Shown here piece after piece: positions 1 to 5,491 of a stretch of 5,491 nt of DNA (positions are counted from its first letter, which is position 1; every line of letters begins with the position of its first letter). The stretch is from positions 1-5,491 of the forward strand of contig JAMCVO010000094.1 of NCBI GenBank assembly GCA_023475715.1. Direction: 5' to 3'. The DNA comes from Actinomycetota bacterium. GTDB taxonomy: Bacteria > Actinomycetota > Humimicrobiia > Humimicrobiales > Humimicrobiaceae. Position numbers and translations under genes: made by a program. A model generated the notes under the pieces. The model did no database searches and was not told the origin of the DNA. It saw only the letters and a program-made list of their open reading frames with translations.

Positions 1-1366
1 TGTCATTAGTCAAATCAATTACTCCATTTGTCATAGCGCCAAGCCCCATGTAAAGAGTCAATATATAAAATAATCCTATCGCTGCAATTGCCACAATTGT
101 AGATTTCCTCGCAGCTATCGGACTTGGAACAGTATAATAACGGATTAAAATATGCGGAAGTGCGGCTGTGCCAAAAAATAATGCAAGCATCAATGAAATG
201 AAATCAAGCCTGTCAGTGGTAGTCGCTCCTCTGTCTGCGTCAAGCTTATAAATCCTTCCGGGCCTTAAAATCTCTGAACCGGAAGTAGGATTCTGATAAT
301 ATATGGTTATGGCTCTATCTGCATCTTTGACAACCTGCTTATTCCATAAAAGAACCGTACTTGTCTTTATTGTCGAAAAAAAGCTGAGGGGATTTAATGT
401 ACCGGTTTTTGCAGGTGACTTACCATCTATTTCACTTAAATTTCCAACCTGATAAAATTTCTTTTCATCTATTGTTCCGCCGTTATAAAGTTTTTTACCA
501 TCTGCAAATTGTGTAATAAACAAAGTCTCTTCTAAAACTTTTGAGCTTTCATTTACCTTCCAAACTGTATTTACATTGTCTTTTGAGAGTTCGATAAAAA
601 TCAGCTCATTGCCCTTATCATCTATATTCCATTCCTTTATGAATGTATATGATTTATCACTGATCGTGACACCTTTGTCGGATAAAGATTCTATGGGGAT
701 TGTTTTGAACTGATGAAATGGCACATCTCCACCCTGGTCAGGAGCAGTGGAAAAGCCTCTTGAAAAAAGTGTAATTACAAGTGCAAGTGAAAAGACAATA
801 AGCAGAGTTCCTTTAATAAACTGGACATATGTTGTTGATGCCATACCGGCAGTTGCAACAATGATTATTACTATTGTCCCGACCATCAAAACTCCAGCCC
901 AGTGCGGCAATCCTAAAAGTGGTGTAATCAGCGATCCTGCCCCTACCATTTGCGGAATCAGATAAAATAATGAAACAATCAGGGTACTTATTGCAGCAAC
1001 TAATTTAATTCCACGCGAGTTGAATTTTGCATCAAGCGCATCTGTAAATGTAAATTTACCGAGTCTTTTAATCGGTTCTGCTACCACAAAAAGTGCAACA
1101 ATCCAACCGGCAAGGTAACCTATGGAATATAAAAAGCCATCATAACCAGCTACTGCTATCATTCCGCATATGCCTAAAAAAGAAGCTGCTGACAGGTAAT
1201 CGCCTGCAAATGCAACTCCATTTATGGACCAGTGAATTTTACCGCCAGCAGCAAAATATCCTTCAGAAGAACGGGTTCTTTTGGAAAAATAGTAGGAAAT
1301 ATATAATACCAGAATTACAAATGCTATGAATATTATAATTGCCCATGGGGATGGTAAATACTTCAT
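1..1366 (-). CDS. ActP-type sodium/solute (cation/acetate) symporter, 3' end missing
   Basis: This is a secondary transporter of the solute:sodium symporter family (LeuT fold), likely moving acetate or another short monocarboxylate into the cell with Na+. The 455 visible residues match the E. coli ActP pattern from memory. They show YFAAGGKI and AGDYLSAASFLG (residues 37-65), GYDGFLYSIGYLAGW (74-88), QMVGAG (139-144), and GTAALPHILIRYYTV then ARKS (399-422). Predicted membrane helices lie near 7-26, 50-70, 77-97, 120-142, 155-175, 181-202, 386-405 and 421-445. A hydrophilic stretch of about 180 residues (203-385) replaces a loop of about 40 in ActP. By family topology it should be extracytoplasmic. 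The ATG at 1366 has an AAGGAG site (1373-1378) six bases upstream and overlaps the preceding stop as ATGA, so it is probably translationally coupled to the DUF485 gene. The C-terminal helices, including part of the Na+ site, lie outside the window. Family assignment is firm; the substrate is inferred. Confidence 0.93.
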   Translation of the reverse strand, partial: MKYLPSPWAIIIFIAFVILVLYISYYFSKRTRSSEGYFAAGGKIHWSINGVAFAGDYLSAASFLGICGMIAVAGYDGFLYSIGYLAGWIVALFVVAEPIKRLGKFTFTDALDAKFNSRGIKLVAAISTLIVSLFYLIPQMVGAGSLITPLLGLPHWAGVLMVGTIVIIIVATAGMASTTYVQFIKGTLLIVFSLALVITLFSRGFSTAPDQGGDVPFHQFKTIPIESLSDKGVTISDKSYTFIKEWNIDDKGNELIFIELSKDNVNTVWKVNESSKVLEETLFITQFADGKKLYNGGTIDEKKFYQVGNLSEIDGKSPAKTGTLNPLSFFSTIKTSTVLLWNKQVVKDADRAITIYYQNPTSGSEILRPGRIYKLDADRGATTTDRLDFISLMLALFFGTAALPHILIRYYTVPSPIAARKSTIVAIAAIGLFYILTLYMGLGAMTNGVIDLTND

Positions 1367-1677
1367 AATTTGCTCCTTTTACTTATTTTCTTTTCAATTT
1401 TTTCCAGCCTGTTAGCTTTCTCTTCCACCCAGCCGCACAAAGCGTTGTAAACAAGAGCAAGTATTAAGGCAAATACAATAAGGCCAAAACCAAAGATGAT
1501 GGCAAGATTTAAGCTGCCAATATCCAGACCCATCAATTTCGGGTTCATAACATTAAGAAGAATGAATGCAGCATAAATAATTGAATATCCTGCAAACATC
1601 CAAATACCAAGTCTGGATTTAAATCTGGATGTTTTTGCATCTTCTTTCCATTCTGCGACAGGGCTATGATGATCCAA
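1363..1677 (-). CDS. DUF485 family small membrane protein, symporter partner (YjcH-like)
   Basis: This 104-residue inner-membrane protein has two predicted helices (about 22-43 and 58-80). It begins with a short polar segment (AEWKEDAKTSRFKSRLG) and ends with a charged, lysine-rich cytoplasmic tail (about 84-104). The layout and the NPKLMG...LNLAIIFGFGLIVFALILALVYN pattern fit DUF485, whose members are encoded next to ActP-type symporters (yjcH-actP in E. coli). It may be an accessory or stabilising subunit, but its biochemical role is not established. The start chosen is TTG at 1677: a perfect AAGGAGG (1684-1690) lies six bases upstream, and the protein then begins at the expected DUF485 N-terminus. 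A longer in-frame GTG start at 1722 would add 15 basic residues and place that ribosome site inside the coding region, so it is less likely. The stop codon overlaps the symporter ATG. Confidence 0.88.
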   Translation of the reverse strand: MDHHSPVAEWKEDAKTSRFKSRLGIWMFAGYSIIYAAFILLNVMNPKLMGLDIGSLNLAIIFGFGLIVFALILALVYNALCGWVEEKANRLEKIEKKISKRSKL

Positions 1678-1683
1678 TGAATA

Positions 1684-1690
1684 CCTCCTT
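1684..1690 (-). promoter_or_regulatory. Shine-Dalgarno site that decides the DUF485 start
   Basis: On the minus strand this reads AAGGAGG, a full anti-16S match, six bases before a TTG codon at 1677-1675. No comparable site precedes the upstream GTG at 1722. It therefore supports the shorter protein with a TTG initiator. Confidence 0.85.
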
Positions 1691-1799
1691 TTTTGATTTT
1701 TAGATTTGACGACTGGCGTCACTAAAAGTTACAGGAATTTTATCATAAAAGAATTATTCATAATACTTTTTTTTACAGAATGAAATGTTCCATTAACAA

Positions 1800-1838
1800 A
1801 TCAGTTTGGAAGCTTTAGAGGTTGAATAAAGCTCTGAT
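1800..1838. repeat. Nested inverted repeat, possible weak terminator between the two minus-strand units
   Basis: An inner pair, AGCTTTA (1811-1817) and TAAAGCT (1827-1833), leaves a nine-base loop. An outer pair, ATCAG (1800-1804) and CTGAT (1834-1838), flanks it. It sits about 50 bases beyond the stop of the two-helix membrane protein gene and upstream of the DUF485 gene, where a transcription terminator on the minus strand would be expected. The stem is not GC-rich and no clear U-tract follows, so a chance fold is quite possible. The remaining bases between 1723 and 1890 show no gene and no convincing promoter. Confidence 0.25.
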
Positions 1839-1890
1839 CTGAATTACAAAAAAGCATAGATATGAAGCTTCAATGAATCAATCAAACTAC

Positions 1891-2634
1891 TCAATTATTT
1901 ACTATTGGTGATGCTTCGTCATTAAACGGATTTGTCCTTGAAGCCAATGAAAAGAGATAAGGGTAATTTGTTTTTAAATGTTTTATATATGCGAGGTATT
2001 CTTTGATTATTAAAAGATAAGCTCTCTTGATATCAATTGATAAATGATTGTAATCACTATCAGGTAAATAATTAAAACTATTCCTGTATTCAAGCTCCTC
2101 AGTCAAATGAAAAACTGCCCACAGGAGCGCTGTAAAACTTTCATGTTCAAGCAGGTTGGGATTTTCAAGCAGCCGTAAGAGGAAGGTTCTTTTTTGTGAA
2201 AGGAATGCTTTCAATATTTCCAGGTCACCCTGCTTACTGTTGATATTGCATTTATATTTATCCATTTTACCGGATTGTCTTAAAAAATCCTTATCTTTCC
2301 ATTTATCAATACCCGCAAGGTCTCTCTTGATTGCTGCAACATTTAAATCAAATTCTTCAAATAAATAGATCAACTTCAAACCAACTTCACTAAAAAATGC
2401 TCCTATTACCATATTCAATTTTTCAAGCATTGTCTTTTTTTCTCTTACGCTTAGTACCCTGTCTATAATCAAGGTAACAAACAACACCTCTATCGGAAGA
2501 AAAGCAATGTCACCGATTAAATAGAGAAAAATATGATGTACATCTCTGAAGATAAAGTAATGGACAAGATACAATGCGGCTGAAAGCAAAGCCAAGATTA
2601 AACCAAGTAAGATCTGCCAGTTTAATTTCTTCAT
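1891..2634 (-). CDS. Conserved two-helix membrane protein of unknown function
   Basis: This is a 247-residue protein that I cannot assign to a functional family. It resembles, from memory, uncharacterised membrane proteins in anaerobic bacteria and methanogenic archaea. Two hydrophobic helices (about 8-28 and 36-58) form a short N-terminal hairpin, joined by FRDVHHIF. A basic stretch (SVREKKTMLEKLN, 62-74) follows, and by the positive-inside rule the rest should be cytoplasmic. The tail (about 65-232) is charged and mostly helical. It has a lysine- and aspartate-rich middle (104-136) and a patterned segment, LLENPNLLEHESFTALLWAV and FHLTEELEYR (155-184), that looks like the conserved core. 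No catalytic motif, nucleotide-binding loop or metal cluster is evident. The ATG at 2634 is preceded by a G-run (2639-2643) as a plausible but imperfect Shine-Dalgarno site. It is divergent from the metallopeptidase gene and separated from the symporter pair, so context gives no functional clue. Coding status is well supported; function is unknown. Confidence 0.85.
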   Translation of the reverse strand: MKKLNWQILLGLILALLSAALYLVHYFIFRDVHHIFLYLIGDIAFLPIEVLFVTLIIDRVLSVREKKTMLEKLNMVIGAFFSEVGLKLIYLFEEFDLNVAAIKRDLAGIDKWKDKDFLRQSGKMDKYKCNINSKQGDLEILKAFLSQKRTFLLRLLENPNLLEHESFTALLWAVFHLTEELEYRNSFNYLPDSDYNHLSIDIKRAYLLIIKEYLAYIKHLKTNYPYLFSLASRTNPFNDEASPIVNN

Positions 2635-2747
2635 TCAGCCCCCAGAAAAATTAGTGGAAAAATATTACTTCATTATTCATTTATAGAGTTTTCAATAATT
2701 TTATCATATAGGTGTCAAAAAGTTTTAATTTTTTGCAATCATTAGTT

Positions 2748-2753
2748 TATAAT
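2748..2753 (+). promoter_or_regulatory. Candidate -10 box giving a leaderless metallopeptidase transcript
   Basis: A perfect TATAAT ends six bases before the ATG at 2760, which would place the transcription start at or within a base or two of the initiation codon. No good -35 hexamer lies 16-18 bases upstream (the bases there read TTAATT), and there is no TG extension. In this AT-rich sequence a chance match is possible. Confidence 0.35.
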
Positions 2754-2759
2754 AAGGCA

Positions 2760-3122
2760 ATGGAAAAAGAAAAATTTGAAGAAATAATTGAAAGAACATT
2801 GGAAAACATACCTGAAAAGTTTAAGAATAAGCTGGATAATCTTAGCATAGTAGTTGAAGAGAATGAATTAAGGTATACGGGTAATCAGGGCAGTGCAAAG
2901 AATCGACTGCTGACTCTTGGCCTGTATCAAGGTTTGCCAATTACTGAAAGAGCCGGAAAAAGACAGATGGTACCCGATAAAATCACCATATATAAAAAAG
3001 CCATTGAATCCACCAGCAGAAGTCCCGAAGAAATTGCAACAACTACCAGGAGAGTCGTTCTTCATGAGCTGGGGCATTATTTTGGTCTTGGAGAAGACAA
3101 GCTTGATGAACTAGGTTATTAA
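2760..3122 (+). CDS. Zincin-like metallopeptidase family protein (PF06262 type)
   Basis: This is a small, soluble, probably cytoplasmic zinc metalloprotease-fold protein of 120 residues. The active-site motif HELGHYFGLGE spans 102-112: His102 and His106 with Glu103 form the HExxH core, and Glu112 falls where a third metal ligand is expected. Upstream are typical family elements: FEEIIERTLENIPEKF (6-21), the strand LSIVVEE (28-34), LGLYQGLPITER (53-64) and PDKITIYKKAI (72-82). There is no signal peptide. Its peptidase activity and substrates are unknown, as for the family generally. The ATG at 2760 is preferred because the protein then starts where family members usually do. An in-frame GTG at 2712 would add 16 residues, with a TATAAT box lying inside the extension and no ribosome site ahead of it. 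The chosen ATG has only a weak AAGG two bases upstream. The gene is divergent from the two-helix membrane protein and co-oriented with lon. Confidence 0.87.
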   Translation: MEKEKFEEIIERTLENIPEKFKNKLDNLSIVVEENELRYTGNQGSAKNRLLTLGLYQGLPITERAGKRQMVPDKITIYKKAIESTSRSPEEIATTTRRVVLHELGHYFGLGEDKLDELGY

Positions 3123-3146
3123 AGTTTCTACCCTTCCAATAATTAC

Positions 3147-3174
3147 TTGACTTTTTTAAAACAGCAGTTATAAT
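3147..3174 (+). promoter_or_regulatory. Sigma-70 type promoter upstream of lon
   Basis: TTGACT (3147-3152, five of six to consensus) and TATAAT (3169-3174, six of six) are separated by 16 bases. This is the best promoter match in the window and points at lon. Transcription should start near 3181, giving a leader of about 230 bases. It lies just after the metallopeptidase stop, so lon need not depend on read-through from that gene. Confidence 0.65.
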
Positions 3175-3183
3175 TACTAATAT

Positions 3184-3206
3184 ATTTTTCACTTTAAGTG
3201 AAAAAT
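3184..3206. promoter_or_regulatory. Perfect palindrome at the lon promoter start region, candidate operator
   Basis: TTTTTCACTT (3185-3194) and AAGTGAAAAA (3196-3205) are exact inverted repeats around a single T, extended by one more A-T pair at 3184/3206. The one-base centre disfavours an RNA hairpin and favours a dimeric repressor site. It falls at about +4 to +26 relative to the predicted start, where bound protein would block initiation. It is not the CIRCE (HrcA) element, the CtsR box or an HspR inverted repeat as I know them, so the regulator is unidentified. Confidence 0.5.
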
Positions 3207-3412
3207 TATTTTATTATTAATAGAAAAATTTTTTATTTATTTGTTAAAAAATTTGTTATAATTATAGATCTAAGATACTATTTAAATTAAATGGTTGATT
3301 ATATTTATTTATAAATATTTTAATAAATTAAAAAATTGCCGATAATATAATTAAACAGACTTAACAGATAAATAAGGAATCATAAGAATAATCATATAGG
3401 AGTTGAAATATA
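3207..3412 (+). promoter_or_regulatory. Extremely AT-rich lon leader with a second candidate promoter
   Basis: Bases 3181-3360 contain 21 G or C in 180 (about 12%), far below the flanking genes. No open reading frame or RNA gene is recognisable. An extended -10 (TGTTATAAT, 3254-3262) could serve as a second promoter, with a start near 3269 and no clear -35. A further TATAAT at 3346-3351 lacks supporting elements. AT-only inverted repeats occur at 3226-3254 and 3301-3318 (ATATTTAT, two bases, ATAAATAT). These are expected by chance at such composition, though the tract could also be intrinsically curved or promoter-activating DNA. A clear AGGAG (3398-3402) ends the leader, ten bases before the lon ATG. 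Confidence 0.35.
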
Positions 3413-5491
3413 ATGGCAGAAGAAAACAAAATTGAAGAACGTGAATCATCGGTTAAAATACCGCAGGAACTTCCTCTTTTGGCATTAAAAAATAGTGTCG
3501 TATTCCCTTTTCTTGCCACTCCACTGGTAGTCGGCAGGAAAAAATCAATCGATGCTATAAACAATGCTTCAAAAGAACATAAAATAATTGTTGTAGTTGC
3601 TCAAAGAGAAGAAAACAAAGAGCAGATAGAAAAAGAGGACATATATGAAGTTGGTACAGCATGTGCCATAAAACAGGTTGTAAATATTTCTGAGGATGAA
3701 ATTAAGTGCGTTGTGGAAGGTATTGCCCGGGTAAGAATAAAATACTTTACCCAGGTTGAGCCCTATTTCAGGGTATTTACAGAAGTGCTGCAGGAAGAGC
3801 CTTTTGTATTTAACAATGAAATTGAAAATTTAAATACGACTATAAGAATGCAGGTTGAAAAATTCATTCAGCTTGGGATACCACTGCCTACGGCTTTTGT
3901 TGTAGCAGCTACCAATATTTCCAAGCCTGAAGTTCAGGCTGATCTGTTTGCTTCATACCTGCTTGCTGAAACAAAACAGAAACAGGAAATTCTGGAAGAA
4001 ACCAATATCCAAAATCGTCTTAAAAAGCTGACTGATTTGCTTTCTGAAGAACTTCGCAAATTTGAAGTTCAATCTCAAATAAGGGATAAGGTGCAGAAGG
4101 AAGTAGGAAAAACTCAGCGTGAATATTACTTAAGACAGCAGTTAAAGGCAATTAAAGACGAGCTTGGAGAATCAGACGAGTCTTTTGAGCTTATCACTGA
4201 GCTTGAAAAAAAGTTGAACAAAAAAGACCTTCCAAAGAATGCAAAAGAAAAAGTTGAAAAGGAAATTAAGAGATTGGAGACCATGTCTACTATGTCGCCT
4301 GAGTATTCATACATCAGGACTTACATTGACTGGATGCTGGATATACCATGGTCCGAGAAAACCAAGGATGTACTTGACTTAAAAAAAGCAAAAAAAGTGC
4401 TTGATGGCGACCATTATGATCTTGAAAAAGTTAAGGAACATATACTTGATTATCTTGCAGTGAGAAAATTGAAAGGCAAAACTACAAAAGGTCCGATACT
4501 TTGCTTTGTCGGTCCTCCCGGTGTAGGCAAAACTTCTTTGGGCCAGTCAATAGCTAAATCTATGGGAAGAAAATTTATACGAATGTCTATTGGCGGAATC
4601 AGGGATGAAGCTGAAATAAGAGGACATAGGCGAACTTACGTGGGTGCACTTCCGGGCAGGATAATTCAGGGCCTGTCTCAAGTTAAGACAAACAATCCTG
4701 TTTTCATGCTGGATGAAATTGATAAAGTTGGTGCAGATTACAGAGGAGATCCTTCATCTGCATTGCTTGAAGTGCTTGATCCTGAACAGAATAATTCATT
4801 CAGGGACCATTACCTTGAAGTTCCTTTTAATTTGTCAAATGTAATGTTTATAACTACGGCAAATATACTGGATACAATTCATCCTGCATTAAGAGACAGG
4901 ATGGAAATAATTGAAATACCTGGATACAGTTCTGAAGAAAAGATACATATAGCTGAAAAATTTCTAATTCCAAAGCAGCTAAAAGAGCAAGGTGTTGAAA
5001 AATATGACATTAAATTCAGCAAGGATGCAATACTTCTTTTAGCAGAAGAATATACAAGAGAAGCTGGCGTTAGAAATATGGAACGAGAAATAGCCAATAT
5101 TTATAAAAAAATAGCGCGCGAAATTCTTGAAAGCAAGAAGTATCCTAAAATAGTTACAAGGAAAAAAGTTAGCGATTATCTTGGTGTTTCAAAAATCCAG
5201 CCCAGTGAAATTGAAGACAAGAACAATATTGGTGTTGCAACCGGTCTTGCTTATACTCCTGCAGGCGGAGATATAATATTAATTGAATCAACCCACTATA
5301 AGGGCAATGGAAAATTGATACTCACCGGAAGCCTTGGAGAAGTAATGCAGGAATCTGCCAAAGCTGCTATCAGTTATGTGCATTCAAAAGCGCGTGAACT
5401 TGGAATCAGTGATAATCTTTTTAATAGATCTGATATACATATTCATGTTCCTGCGGGTGCTATTCCAAAGGACGGACCTTCGGCAGGGGTT
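3413..5491 (+). CDS. lon: ATP-dependent protease Lon (LonA type), 3' end missing
   Basis: Lon is a cytoplasmic, homohexameric AAA+ serine protease that unfolds and degrades misfolded and regulatory proteins. The visible 693 residues are read without frameshift. They comprise the N-terminal substrate-binding domain (from about 18, LPLLALKNSVVFPF), a coiled-coil linker (about 180-300, including QREYYLRQQLKAIKDELGE), the AAA+ module and the start of the protease domain. Walker A is GPPGVGKT (367-374), the pore loop is YVGALPGR (Tyr409), Walker B is VFMLDEIDK (430-438), sensor 1 is Asn484 and sensor 2 Arg554. The catalytic serine is Ser690 in PKDGPSAGV. The catalytic lysine, about 43 residues further on, and the C-terminus (roughly 90 residues) lie beyond the window. 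There is no membrane insertion, so it is LonA rather than archaeal LonB. The ATG at 3413 has AGGAG ten bases upstream. The frequent clpX neighbour is absent immediately upstream; a zincin gene stands there instead. Confidence 0.98.
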   Translation, partial: MAEENKIEERESSVKIPQELPLLALKNSVVFPFLATPLVVGRKKSIDAINNASKEHKIIVVVAQREENKEQIEKEDIYEVGTACAIKQVVNISEDEIKCVVEGIARVRIKYFTQVEPYFRVFTEVLQEEPFVFNNEIENLNTTIRMQVEKFIQLGIPLPTAFVVAATNISKPEVQADLFASYLLAETKQKQEILEETNIQNRLKKLTDLLSEELRKFEVQSQIRDKVQKEVGKTQREYYLRQQLKAIKDELGESDESFELITELEKKLNKKDLPKNAKEKVEKEIKRLETMSTMSPEYSYIRTYIDWMLDIPWSEKTKDVLDLKKAKKVLDGDHYDLEKVKEHILDYLAVRKLKGKTTKGPILCFVGPPGVGKTSLGQSIAKSMGRKFIRMSIGGIRDEAEIRGHRRTYVGALPGRIIQGLSQVKTNNPVFMLDEIDKVGADYRGDPSSALLEVLDPEQNNSFRDHYLEVPFNLSNVMFITTANILDTIHPALRDRMEIIEIPGYSSEEKIHIAEKFLIPKQLKEQGVEKYDIKFSKDAILLLAEEYTREAGVRNMEREIANIYKKIAREILESKKYPKIVTRKKVSDYLGVSKIQPSEIEDKNNIGVATGLAYTPAGGDIILIESTHYKGNGKLILTGSLGEVMQESAKAAISYVHSKARELGISDNLFNRSDIHIHVPAGAIPKDGPSAGV

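Noticed and set aside
747..965. Plus-strand open frame of 72 codons
   Set aside because: It lies entirely antisense to the well-supported symporter gene and has no family resemblance.
1093..1329. Plus-strand open frame of 78 codons
   Set aside because: It is antisense to the conserved N-terminal part of the symporter, with no protein-like pattern and no ribosome site that stands out.
1363..1677. DUF4212 small subunit of the other symporter/small-protein pair
   Set aside because: The helix pattern (PKLMG, LNLAIIFGFGLIVFALILALVYN) fits DUF485 better, and the partner symporter is ActP-like.
1863..1872. Ten-base palindrome TGAAGCTTCA downstream of the membrane protein gene
   Set aside because: It is short, isolated and not positioned at a promoter; a hairpin would have only three pairs with a four-base loop.
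2868..3077. Minus-strand (2868-3077) and plus-strand (2917-3114) frames over the metallopeptidase gene
   Set aside because: Both overlap the zincin gene whose HExxH motif fixes the true frame.
3185..3205. Reading the palindrome as a rho-independent terminator of the metallopeptidase gene
   Set aside because: The stem is AT-rich with a one-base centre and no clean U-tract, and it lies immediately downstream of a strong promoter, so an operator is the better reading.
4126..4314. Minus-strand frames within lon (also 3361-3564 and 4879-5097)
   Set aside because: They are opposite strand to continuous, motif-verified Lon coding sequence.

Overview
This is an AT-rich bacterial window with canonical AGGAGG-type ribosome binding sites. 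It holds five protein-coding genes in two divergently oriented blocks. Two genes run off the window edges: a sodium/solute symporter at the left and lon at the right. Taxonomy cannot be fixed from this stretch. The low GC, the purine-rich Shine-Dalgarno sites and the mix of families would suit an anaerobic Firmicutes-like or uncultivated lineage, but that is a guess. No tRNA, rRNA, CRISPR array, insertion sequence or prophage signal is visible.

Left block, minus strand (1-2634). The first gene transcribed here (2634 to 1891) encodes a two-helix membrane protein with a long, mostly helical cytoplasmic tail and no known function. About 210 bases further along lies a tight pair: a small DUF485-type membrane protein (1677 to 1363) and an ActP-type sodium/solute symporter (1366 to beyond base 1). 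They overlap by four bases (ATGA), and each has its own Shine-Dalgarno site. This matches the yjcH-actP arrangement, so the pair probably imports a small monocarboxylate such as acetate with Na+. The symporter carries an unusually large hydrophilic insertion, predicted to lie outside the membrane, between two of its helices.

Right block, plus strand (2712/2760-5491). A short zincin-like metallopeptidase (PF06262 type, HELGHYFGLGE motif) is followed by a 290-base intergenic region and then lon. The intergenic region holds the best promoter in the window (TTGACT, 16 bases, TATAAT). A perfect 21-base inverted repeat sits just downstream of the predicted transcription start, where an operator would act. 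A leader of about 230 bases with roughly 12% GC then leads to a good Shine-Dalgarno site and the lon ATG. The visible 693 residues of Lon include the N-terminal domain, a complete AAA+ module and the catalytic serine. The catalytic lysine and the C-terminus lie beyond the window.

Nothing here looks like an undescribed multi-gene system. The points most worth a second look are the promoter-plus-palindrome unit ahead of lon, the insertion in the symporter, the probable leaderless start of the metallopeptidase, and the orphan membrane protein.
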